Below, piece by piece: positions 5,343-10,479 of a stretch of 10,479 nt of DNA. Every line of letters begins with the position of its first letter. Position 1 is the stretch's first letter. The stretch comes from Enterovirga sp. (GTDB lineage Bacteria; Pseudomonadota; Alphaproteobacteria; Rhizobiales; Beijerinckiaceae): positions 1-10,479 of the forward strand of contig JAQGJZ010000279.1 in the NCBI GenBank assembly GCA_028290385.1. Reading direction: 5' to 3'. The notes below the pieces were generated by a model. The model worked only from the letters and a program-made list of their open reading frames with translations. It had not been told where the DNA came from and ran no database searches. The position numbers and the translations under genes are program-made.

Positions 5343-6632
5343 TCAGCCGAACAGCTTGAGCACCGACTGGTCGGCTTGCGCGGCAAGCGACAAGGAGGTC
5401 TGCGAGAGCTGCTGGCGCGTCTGAAGGGCGAGGAGGTTGGCACCCTCCTCGTTGGTATCGGCGAGGACGAGGTTGTCGGCACCCGTCTTGAGCGTGTTCA
5501 CGATGTTCTTCGTGAACTCCTGGCGCGACTGCACCACCGCGAGTTGCGATCCGAGATTGGACGCGACGGAGCGGAGCGAGGTCATCGCCGTGGTGAGCGC
5601 CTCGTTCGCGGCGTTCAGGTCGACGTCGTTCTGGAAGTTGATCTGGCCGTCCAGCGTGACATTGCCGGCGGGCATGATGCCGATGCTGAGCGCGGTGAGC
5701 TTGTTGCCCTGCACCTGCATCGTGCTGCGCTGGGCCCCGCCCTTTTCGTTGAACACGATCTGCAGCCGGTCACCCGCGAGCAGGTTCACGCCGTTGAAGC
5801 CGCCATCGGTGGCCAGCTTGTCGATCTGCTCGCGCAGGTCGTTGAACTGCGCCACGAGGTTGGCGCGGACCGTGGAGGTCGTCGCCACCGTCGCGCCCGT
5901 CCCGGTAAGCGTCGTGACGTCGCCCGCCGCGAAGCCGAGATTGTCGAGGCCGTCGCCGGCCGCGGAATCGGCGATGTTGAACTTGAGCGGGTTCGAGCCG
6001 GACCCGGTGATCGTGAACTTGCCCGCCGTGTCGACGGAAGCGGTCGCGATGCCCGAGCTGTTGATGTTGTTGACGAGGTCCCGAACCGTCATGCCGGGAG
6101 TCGTGTCGAACGAATAGGTGGTCGGCCCGGCCGTGATCGTGACCGTGGACCCGGTCGCCATGCCGAGATTGCCGGAACTGGTCGCGGTCGCGGCGGCCGC
6201 GCCTGCGCCGGCGCTCGCCTCCTCGAGCTTCTTGTCCAGCGTGATGTCCTGGAGGCCCTTCCCGGTCGCACCGGCCTCGGCCGCATTGGCCAGAGCCGTC
6301 GTGCCCGTGCGGCTCGGGCGGTTCTGCGCGGCCTCCTGAAGCGCCTGCTTGATCGTCGATTGCGACGACTGGACGAGCTTGAGGATAGCGTCGATGCCGT
6401 TCGATGCCGCCGTGATCGTCTGCACCCCGTTCGACATCCCGTCGAGCAGAGACGAGAGCTGATCGGCGCGCCCGTGCAGCGTGGCCGAGGTGAAATAATT
6501 CACCGTGTTGTCGATCGCCGAATTGACCTTCTTGCCAGTCCCCAGGCGGAGCTGCGTCTGCTGAACCAGCGTCGCAGTCGACTGAAGGGACAGCAGATTC
6601 TGCCTGACGCCGTTCGAGAGTGTGATGGCCAT
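5343..6632 (-). CDS. Flagellin B (second flagellin of the pair)
   Basis: Flagellar filament subunit, 429 aa, secreted by the flagellar type III apparatus without a cleaved signal. Seen: conserved N-terminal D0/D1 coil (1-110: MAITLSNGVRQNLLSLQST, SSLLDGMSNGVQTI), a variable centre with an Ala-rich stretch (139-153) and a hook-IN-like motif (about 163-222: TVTITAGPTTYSFDTTPGM, RDLVNNINSSG), and a C-terminal coil (about 255-429) ending NEEGANLLALQTRQQLSQTSLSLAAQADQSVLKLFG. The usual DNP after helix 1 is DNT (41-43) here. It is clearly paralogous to the flagellin 157 nt upstream. The leader carries only a weak Shine-Dalgarno (GCGGG about 9 nt from the ATG), in keeping with translational control. 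It heads an inferred unit with flbT and flaF. The neighbouring TLR5-type Salmonella motif is absent, as in other alphaproteobacteria. Confidence 0.95.
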   Translation of the reverse strand: MAITLSNGVRQNLLSLQSTATLVQQTQLRLGTGKKVNSAIDNTVNYFTSATLHGRADQLSSLLDGMSNGVQTITAASNGIDAILKLVQSSQSTIKQALQEAAQNRPSRTGTTALANAAEAGATGKGLQDITLDKKLEEASAGAGAAAATATSSGNLGMATGSTVTITAGPTTYSFDTTPGMTVRDLVNNINSSGIATASVDTAGKFTITGSGSNPLKFNIADSAAGDGLDNLGFAAGDVTTLTGTGATVATTSTVRANLVAQFNDLREQIDKLATDGGFNGVNLLAGDRLQIVFNEKGGAQRSTMQVQGNKLTALSIGIMPAGNVTLDGQINFQNDVDLNAANEALTTAMTSLRSVASNLGSQLAVVQSRQEFTKNIVNTLKTGADNLVLADTNEEGANLLALQTRQQLSQTSLSLAAQADQSVLKLFG

Positions 6633-6657
6633 TCGCCGGTCCCGCTACGCTCGACGC

Positions 6658-6685
6658 GTCATACGACGCCGAGTGGGTCCGACAA
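6658..6685 (-). promoter_or_regulatory. Candidate promoter of flagellin B - flbT - flaF
   Basis: On the minus strand TTGTCG (6680-6685) and TATGAC (6658-6663) are 16 nt apart and resemble vegetative -35 and -10 boxes, about 25 nt upstream of the start codon. No sigma-54 type GG-N10-GC pair and no clear sigma-28 box was found between the flagellin A terminator and the flagellin B start, yet a promoter is required there because of that terminator. Weak evidence; position by inspection only. Confidence 0.25.
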
Positions 6686-6721
6686 TCGAGCGTTAACCCT
6701 AATGTCGGGTTAACGCTCGAT
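6685..6721. promoter_or_regulatory. Perfect 15-bp inverted repeat upstream of flagellin B
   Basis: Arms 6685-6699 (ATCGAGCGTTAACCC) and 6707-6721 (GGGTTAACGCTCGAT) are exact reverse complements around a 7-nt loop (TAATGTC). No U-run follows on either strand in the right place, so it is not a terminator; the true terminator lies just beside it at 6730-6765. Each arm holds a TTAACC, the half-site recognised by the alphaproteobacterial regulator CtrA, but the TTAA boxes are 13 nt apart and inverted, unlike the full TTAA-N7-TTAAC site. It directly abuts the candidate -35 box. Likely an operator for a dimeric regulator, or a leader hairpin if transcription starts upstream. Confidence 0.6.
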
Positions 6722-6729
6722 CGGAGCAC

Positions 6730-6765
6730 AAAAAAAGGGTGGCAGAGCTTTCGCCCTGCCACCCT
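6730..6765 (-). terminator. Rho-independent terminator after flagellin A
   Basis: Read on the minus strand, a 10-bp perfect stem (AGGGTGGCAG, 6756-6765, with CTGCCACCCT, 6736-6745) is capped by two more pairs and a 4-nt loop after one mismatch, and is followed by seven U residues (6730-6736). It begins 25 nt after the flagellin A stop. This is a textbook intrinsic terminator that separates flagellin A from the flagellin B - flbT - flaF unit. Confidence 0.93.
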
Positions 6766-6789
6766 GAAGCGTCTGCGTCCCTTCTGGGA

Positions 6790-8097
6790 TCAGAACAGCT
6801 TGAGCACCGACTGGTCTGCCTGTGCCGAGAGCGACAGCGCCGTTTGGGCGAGCGACTGGCGGGTCTGCAGCGCGAGGAGGTTGGCGCCCTCCTCGTTCGT
6901 GTCGGCGTTGACGAGGTTGTCGGCACCGGCCTTCAGCGTGTCGATCAGCGCCTTGGAGAAATCCTGGCGGGTCTGGACGACCGACAGGTTCGCACCGAGG
7001 GAGGAGGAGATCGAGTTCAGCGTCGACAGCGCGTTGGTGAGCGCCGCATCCGCCGCCTTCAGGTCAGTGTCGTTCTGGAAGTCGTACTTCCCGCTCGCCG
7101 TTCCGCTTGAGGCATCCATGATGCTGAGGTTGTCAGACGAGATCTTCTGACCCTGGATGTCCATCTTGCTCTGGCTACCACCGGTCTTCTCGTTGAAGAC
7201 GACCGACAGCTTGTCTCCGCTGAGGAGATTGATGCCGTTGAAACCGGCATCCTTGGCCAGGCCGTCCAGCTGCGTACGCAGATCAGAGAACTGCTGCACG
7301 AGGCCGGTGCGGACCGACGAGTTGCCCGAAGCCGTGACGCCGGTGGTGGCATCGGCGACGGCGAGGCCGATCTTGGCGTTCAACGTACCCGCAGCCGCAT
7401 CGGTCTTGGCGGCGGCGTCATCCGCACCGGACCCGATACCGACCTGCAGCGTGCTGGAGCCGCTGCCGGCGATGCTCAGCTTTCCAGAGGAGTCGACGCT
7501 CGCGTTCGCCAGACCCGACTTGTTGATCTCATTAACGACGTCGCGAAGGGTCGAGGTCGCCGAGAACGAGGCCGTGTAGGTCGTGTTTCCAGAGACGATC
7601 GAGAGGCCGATCGACGAGTTGGTCGAGGTGTCGATGCCGAGGTCACCGGCCGAGGAGCTGGTGGCCGCGTCCGCCGTGGCATTGCCGCCGAGCGCCTTGC
7701 CGAGGGCGATCGACTGCATGTCCTTGCCGGTCGCGGTGACTTCCGCGGCCGTCGCCATGGCGAGCGAGCCGGTCTTGCTCGGCTTGTTCGTTGCGGCGTC
7801 GGACAGGGCCTGCTTCACGGTCGACTGCATCGACTTCACGAGCTTCGTGATGCCGTCGAGGCCGTTGGAGGCCGCCTTGATGGTCTGGATGGTGTTGGAC
7901 ATGCCGTCGAGCAGACCCCCAAAGGCGTCGGCGCGACCGTTCAGGTTCTGTGCGGTGAAGAAGTTGACCGGGTTGTCGATCGCCGAGCTGACCCGCTTGC
8001 CAGTAGCAAGCCGAGACTGGGCGAGCTGAGCGGCAGACGCGGTCGACTGAAGCGACTGCAGGGACTGGCGAACGCCAGACGAAAGCGAAATAGCCAT
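6790..8097 (-). CDS. Flagellin A (first flagellin of the pair)
   Basis: Flagellar filament subunit of 435 aa. Seen: N-terminal D0/D1 coil (1-110: MAISLSSGVRQSLQSLQST, LATGKRVSSAIDNPVNFF with the standard DNP at 41-43, GLLDGMSNTIQTIKAASNGLDG), a variable Ser/Thr/Ala-rich centre with a hook-IN-like motif (about 164-221, LRDVVNEINKSG at 184-195), and the C-terminal coil (from about 265) with AGFNGINLLSGDKLSVVFNEK and NEEGANLLALQTRQSLAQTALSLSAQADQSVLKLF. The frame is open 52 codons upstream to 8253, but the ATG at 8095-8097 is the start since flagellin N-termini begin MA(I/S) and the upstream stretch has no flagellin character. An AAAGGG about 11 nt before the ATG can serve as ribosome binding site. 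It is followed by a strong terminator and so is probably transcribed alone, suiting a major filament protein. Confidence 0.95.
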   Translation of the reverse strand: MAISLSSGVRQSLQSLQSTASAAQLAQSRLATGKRVSSAIDNPVNFFTAQNLNGRADAFGGLLDGMSNTIQTIKAASNGLDGITKLVKSMQSTVKQALSDAATNKPSKTGSLAMATAAEVTATGKDMQSIALGKALGGNATADAATSSSAGDLGIDTSTNSSIGLSIVSGNTTYTASFSATSTLRDVVNEINKSGLANASVDSSGKLSIAGSGSSTLQVGIGSGADDAAAKTDAAAGTLNAKIGLAVADATTGVTASGNSSVRTGLVQQFSDLRTQLDGLAKDAGFNGINLLSGDKLSVVFNEKTGGSQSKMDIQGQKISSDNLSIMDASSGTASGKYDFQNDTDLKAADAALTNALSTLNSISSSLGANLSVVQTRQDFSKALIDTLKAGADNLVNADTNEEGANLLALQTRQSLAQTALSLSAQADQSVLKLF

Positions 8098-8109
8098 CGT
8101 GAACGGGAC

Positions 8110-8152
8110 CCTTTCTGGTCGATTTGCCTTCTGGCCATCCGAGCCCTTCTGG
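8110..8152 (-). repeat. Three CCAGAA(A)GG repeats in the flagellin A leader
   Basis: On the minus (sense) strand CCAGAAGG occurs at 8145-8152 and 8127-8134, and CCAGAAAGG at 8110-8118, spaced by 16-18 nt, the last providing the presumed ribosome binding site of flagellin A. The spacing places the copies roughly 1.5 DNA helical turns apart; as RNA, they would be repeated single-stranded purine-rich sites just before the start codon. Such repeats would suit an RNA-binding regulator such as FlbT, but no binding site of that kind is defined here. Not present before flagellin B. Confidence 0.5.
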
Positions 8153-8227
8153 CTGGATGTGAGCTGAGGATCACGGTTGGGCTCTAACAGCCGGTAAAGA
8201 TGATCGTCGGAAGCAGGGGCGGCCGGC

Positions 8228-8279
8228 CGAAGCGCGCGTCGTGGTGAACGCAAGTTGAAGACGGGGCCGGCGCGCTTCG
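8228..8279. repeat. 10-bp inverted repeat upstream of flagellin A
   Basis: CGAAGCGCGC at 8228-8237 and its exact reverse complement at 8270-8279 flank a 32-nt spacer, and CGAAGCGCG recurs in direct orientation at 8325-8333. They lie in the 274-nt non-coding stretch between flagellin A (start 8097) and the flaG-like gene (stop 8372), which must hold the flagellin A promoter. No convincing sigma-54, sigma-28 or sigma-70 promoter could be named in that stretch by eye. In DNA this rich in GC, chance is a real possibility. Confidence 0.35.
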
Positions 8280-8349
8280 CGGACCTGGCGACGACACGCC
8301 GAACGGCTCCGATCGCCGGGCGACCGAAGCGCGATGTCTTGCGAAATCT

Positions 8350-8368
8350 CTCGGGCGTCTTGCCCGAG
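8350..8368 (-). terminator. Possible weak terminator after the flaG-like gene
   Basis: A 7-bp perfect stem (CTCGGGC at 8350-8356, GCCCGAG at 8362-8368, loop of 5 nt) starts 4 nt after the flaG-like stop codon. On the minus strand it is followed only by AGAGATTTCGC, without a real U-run, so termination would be inefficient at best. Confidence 0.3.
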
Positions 8369-8371
8369 GCG

Positions 8372-8752
8372 TCAGGCGAGGCGTTCGACGCGCCGTTGGG
8401 AGAGATCGTGCTCCGCGCTCACCTGCTCGCGTTCCTGGCGATAGGCGCGCATGCGCAGGATGGCTTGATCCGGCACCTGCCGCACGACCTCGCCCGAATC
8501 CCGGTTGATCTTCTGGAAGACGAATTCCTGGGTATCGGGATCGATCGTCACCCGGCGCGCGAGGTCCGTGGCGGGATCGGGCTCAGGCCCGCGCCCTCCA
8601 GTCTCTGACTTGCCGGGCCGAGCCGCCTGCTGGACGGTAGCCTGTGCCGGCAGCTCGGTCTTGACGGGCCCGGGTGCGGACGCGGCGCTGACACGCGACG
8701 CATCGCCCTGAACGGGTAAGACGGAACTCCTGGCGCTCGTAACCACTTCCAT
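8372..8752 (-). CDS. FlaG-like flagellar protein
   Basis: Protein of 126 aa. The N-terminal half (1-60) is low complexity, rich in Ala, Pro, Ser and Gly; the C-terminal half carries a FlaG-type core: RRVTIDPDTQEFVFQKINRD (66-85) then SGEVVRQVPDQAILRMRAY (86-104), matching the family pattern of an acidic beta-hairpin followed by (V/I)-x-RQ(V/I)P and an amphipathic helix. FlaG proteins are encoded beside flagellin genes and are linked to filament length or flagellin handling in other bacteria; the precise role is not settled. The ATG at 8750-8752 is used; its Shine-Dalgarno is poor. The gene is transcribed toward flagellin A, after a 130-nt AT-richer gap behind the FlgN-like gene, so it may have its own promoter. 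The family call rests on the C-terminal motif only. Confidence 0.72.
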   Translation of the reverse strand: MEVVTSARSSVLPVQGDASRVSAASAPGPVKTELPAQATVQQAARPGKSETGGRGPEPDPATDLARRVTIDPDTQEFVFQKINRDSGEVVRQVPDQAILRMRAYRQEREQVSAEHDLSQRRVERLA

Positions 8753-8823
8753 GGCCGAACATCCATGTTAGCGCAGCCTTCTGCTGCACTCTCCGACATA
8801 GACCCGGACCGCTGAATCAGAGG

Positions 8824-8841
8824 TTTAAACGCGCGGTTAAC
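8824..8841. promoter_or_regulatory. TTAA-type box, possible CtrA site, upstream of flaG-like gene
   Basis: In the 130-nt gap between the FlgN-like and flaG-like genes, TTTAAAC (8824-8830) and TTAAC (8837-8841) form an AT-rich island in GC-rich DNA, 72-89 nt before the flaG-like start. The CtrA consensus is TTAA-N7-TTAAC; here TAAA-N7-TTAAC or TTAA-N8-TTAAC fits with one deviation. Flagellar genes are CtrA targets in many alphaproteobacteria, but binding here is an inference. Confidence 0.35.
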
Positions 8842-8882
8842 GCGGCCTCTTTTGATTCGCTAAGATTACGGTGTCCTGAAGA

Positions 8883-9359
8883 TCAGAAGCGGCCGGAGAA
8901 GACGAGCGGCGCGGCCGATTGCGGAGCCGCAGGGAGCGGCCGGTTCGGCAGGGCGTAAACGTTCGGCCGCGTTTCGCGCTGCATTGCGTCGGCCAGGCCG
9001 CGGATCAGCCCTTCGGAGACGGCGCGCGCGGTCGCAATCACGGTCTGGTTGCGGCTCATCACGCGCTCAAACGCGGCCTGCCGCTCGCGAAAGCTGCGCA
9101 GCGGCTCGGGCGCGAGCCGGGCCAAAACCACGACGTTCGCCTTCGCCCGCTGCAGCTGGAGCATATAGGCGGCCGACAGCTCCGATTTCCGCCCCTCCTC
9201 GGCAAGTCCCTCGCGGATCCGGCCCGCAGCGATCAGCGCCGTTTCGCGCTCGAGCACGCCTTCGAGCTCGGCGAGCGCTGCCGTGAGCGCGGCTAGCAGG
9301 ATCTCGGCCTCGTCCCGCGTCGCGACCGGGCGGCGCGTCGCCTCAGCCTGCGGCAACAT
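8883..9359 (-). CDS. FlgN-like flagellar export chaperone (FlbY position)
   Basis: Helical cytosolic protein of 158 aa. Seen: a long N-terminal coil (14-70) with the FlgN-type pattern LEGVLERETALIAAGRIREGLAEEGRKSELSAAYM, in which a Glu-rich helix precedes a conserved K-x3-L-x3-Y, a second helix (RSFRERQAAFERVMSRNQTVIATARAVSEGLIRGL, 88-122) and an unstructured Pro/Ala tail. FlgN proteins chaperone the hook-associated proteins FlgK and FlgL to the export gate. It overlaps the rod-binding gene by 17 nt and has a good GGAAGGGG about 6 nt before its ATG. Its place after flgI and the cheL-like gene is that of flbY in Caulobacter. The FlgN assignment is a remote-similarity call; an unspecified flagellar protein is the alternative. 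Confidence 0.75.
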   Translation of the reverse strand: MLPQAEATRRPVATRDEAEILLAALTAALAELEGVLERETALIAAGRIREGLAEEGRKSELSAAYMLQLQRAKANVVVLARLAPEPLRSFRERQAAFERVMSRNQTVIATARAVSEGLIRGLADAMQRETRPNVYALPNRPLPAAPQSAAPLVFSGRF

Positions 9360-9681
9360 TGCCGGCCCCTTCCTGCATCTGCAGCATCTGCCGGTAGACC
9401 TGGTCCGCGATGCCGATGCCGCCCGTCTTCACGATCGACTTGGCGTGCTCCTTGGACAGCATGGAGCGGTAGACGCCGCCCCCGGTTCCGTTCTGGCCGA
9501 GCGGGCCCTCCTCGCCGGCGCCTTCGGTCAGCCGGTCGAGGGTCTGTTCGAGAAACATCGTCTCGAAATCGACGGCCGTCTTCCGCGTCCGCTCGGCCTC
9601 GCCGGCCTTCGCGGCGTCCGCGACCTTGCCGACCAGGTTGGACGCGATCGACAAGCCCAGCATCGCCAACGGTGCCACCAT
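9343..9681 (-). CDS. Rod-binding protein (FlgJ N-terminal domain / CheL type)
   Basis: Periplasmic flagellar rod assembly factor, 112 aa. Seen: AVDFETMFLEQTLDRL (about 36-51), the conserved FEt-x-FL motif of the rod-binding domain, then GGGVYRSMLSKEHAKSIVKTGGIGIADQVYRQML (about 67-100). The muramidase domain of enterobacterial FlgJ is missing, as is usual for alphaproteobacterial CheL-type proteins, where a separate enzyme opens the cell wall. The start is ATG 9679-9681, sharing a base with the flgI stop (TGATG); GAGG in the flgI end is 7 nt upstream. A GTG at 9682-9684 in the same frame would add one residue. Translationally coupled to flgI and overlapping the FlgN-like gene, it is in an operon with both. 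Confidence 0.9.
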   Translation of the reverse strand: MVAPLAMLGLSIASNLVGKVADAAKAGEAERTRKTAVDFETMFLEQTLDRLTEGAGEEGPLGQNGTGGGVYRSMLSKEHAKSIVKTGGIGIADQVYRQMLQMQEGAGNVAAG

Positions 9682-10479
9682 CACATCACCTCGATATCGG
9701 CCTGGAGCGCACCGGCCGCCTTGATTGCCTGCAGGATGGAGATGAGGTCGCGAGGGCCGATGCCGAGCGCGTTCAGCCCGTCGACCAGTTCGCGAAGCGT
9801 CACGCCGTCTTTCACGATCGCGAGCTTGTTCTTCTCGCCCGCATCGACCTTGAGGTCGGTCCTCGGCACGACGCGCGTCTGCCCGTCCGAGAACGGCTCG
9901 GGCTGGCTCACCTCCGGCTGTTCGGAGATGGTCACCGTCAGATTGCCCTGGGCGACCGCGACCTGCGACACGCGCACGTCGCGCCCCATCACGATGATGC
10001 CGGAGCGTTCGTCCACGACGATGCGGGCCGTCTGGTCCGGCTCGATCTTGAGCTGCTCGATCTCCGTCAGGAGCTGGATCATGTTGCCCCGGTATTTCGG
10101 GGGGATGTTCAGCGTGATCGTGGCGGGATCGGTCGGCTCGGCCGTGTCCGCGCCGAGGAAATCGTTGATGGAGGCAGCGACGCGCTTCGCCGTGGTGAAA
10201 TCCGGGTTGCGGAGCGAGAGGCGCAGCGTGCGCTGCGCGTTCAGCTTGAACTCGACCTCGCGTTCGATAACGGCGCCATTGGCGATGCGGCCGACGGTCG
10301 GCACTCCGCGCGTGATCTTGGCGGCGTCCCCTTCTGCCTGGAAACCCGAGATCGTCAACGAGCCCTGGCTCACGGCATAGACCTCGCCATCCGCGCCGAG
10401 GAGCGGGGTCACGAGCAGCGTGCCGCCCTGCAGCGACTTCGAGTCGCCGAGCGCCGACACGGTGACGTCGAGCCGGGTG
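9681..10479 (-). CDS. flgI: FlgI, flagellar P-ring protein (C-terminal part, 5' end outside window)
   Basis: Periplasmic P-ring subunit that forms the bushing around the flagellar rod in the peptidoglycan layer. About 265 C-terminal residues of a protein usually near 370 are visible; the frame is open to the window edge, and the Met-coding GTG at 10458-10460 is internal, not a start, because RLDVTVSALGDSKSLQGGTLLVTPL is contiguous FlgI sequence. Seen further: GADGEVYAVSQG, GVPTVGRIANGAVIEREVEF, IPPKYRGNMIQLLTEIEQL, RIVVDERSGIIVMGRDVRVSQVAVAQGNLTV and, at the C-terminus, GVTLRELVDGLNALGIGPRDLISILQAIKAAGALQADIEVM, all hallmarks of FlgI. It ends by overlapping the rod-binding gene. The N-terminal signal peptide expected for FlgI lies outside the window. 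Confidence 0.97.
   Translation of the reverse strand, partial: TRLDVTVSALGDSKSLQGGTLLVTPLLGADGEVYAVSQGSLTISGFQAEGDAAKITRGVPTVGRIANGAVIEREVEFKLNAQRTLRLSLRNPDFTTAKRVAASINDFLGADTAEPTDPATITLNIPPKYRGNMIQLLTEIEQLKIEPDQTARIVVDERSGIIVMGRDVRVSQVAVAQGNLTVTISEQPEVSQPEPFSDGQTRVVPRTDLKVDAGEKNKLAIVKDGVTLRELVDGLNALGIGPRDLISILQAIKAAGALQADIEVM

Noticed and set aside
5334..6713. 459-codon open frame on the plus strand opposite flagellin B
   Set aside because: It is composed of Arg/Glu/Leu/Gly-rich shadow sequence with no recognisable domain, and lies antisense to an unmistakable flagellin with conserved ends.
6685..6721. Second terminator for flagellin A, or a canonical CtrA site
   Set aside because: No U-run follows the stem on the minus strand, and the TTAA boxes are 13 nt apart and inverted rather than TTAA-N7-TTAAC.
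8098..8253. 52-codon N-terminal extension of flagellin A
   Set aside because: Flagellins start at MA(I/S) and are exported through their native N-terminus; the extension has no flagellin character and covers the leader repeats.
8098..8371. Sigma-54 or sigma-28 flagellar promoter for flagellin A
   Set aside because: Read on the minus strand, no GG-N10-GC element or TAAA-N15-GCCGATAA-like element could be found by eye; left unassigned rather than forced.

Overview
The window looks like a chromosomal segment of a GC-rich, flagellated alphaproteobacterium, most likely of the Hyphomicrobiales (Rhizobiales). The evidence is the GC content (roughly two thirds by eye), the alphaproteobacteria-specific flagellin regulators FlbT and FlaF next to the flagellins, and a flgI / cheL-type rod-binding / FlgN-like gene order known from Caulobacter and relatives. 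Genus is not assignable from the sequence alone. It splits into two blocks that converge head-on with only 7 nt between their stop codons.

Block 1 (2-4561, plus strand) is a compact, probably co-transcribed catabolic cluster of seven genes. In order they are: the 3' part of an ACAD10/ACAD11-type acyl-CoA dehydrogenase, a 4-nt-overlapping APH-fold kinase, an SDR oxidoreductase, a small DUF4160 / DUF2442 pair, an FMN-dependent nitronate monooxygenase-family protein, and a NodN-like MaoC enoyl-CoA hydratase. An acyl-CoA dehydrogenase, an APH kinase and an SDR side by side recall the Pseudomonas putida levulinate (Lva) route and mammalian ACAD10/11. In those systems a 4-hydroxyacyl-CoA is phosphorylated on its hydroxyl group and the phosphate is then eliminated by the dehydrogenase partner. 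The inference is that this operon breaks down a hydroxylated or keto short/medium-chain acid, with the SDR making or consuming the hydroxy group and the MaoC hydratase feeding beta-oxidation. The DUF4160/DUF2442 pair looks like an insertion of lower GC into this operon.

Block 2 (4569-10479, minus strand) is flagellar. Read in its own direction it contains: flgI (P-ring, 5' end outside the window), a single-domain rod-binding protein (FlgJ N-terminal/CheL type), a FlgN-like export chaperone (FlbY position), a FlaG-like protein, flagellin A, a strong intrinsic terminator, flagellin B, flbT and flaF. Flagellin A thus appears to be its own transcription unit, while flagellin B shares a transcript with flbT and flaF, whose products control flagellin mRNA use and flagellin secretion in related bacteria. 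The non-coding DNA in this block holds several structured elements: three CCAGAA(A)GG repeats in the flagellin A leader, a perfect 15-bp inverted repeat upstream of flagellin B, and an AT-rich TTAA-type box upstream of flaG.

No RNA genes, insertion sequences, CRISPR arrays or origins were seen. There is no gene-free stretch above 300 nt; the longest is the 274-nt flagellin A upstream region.
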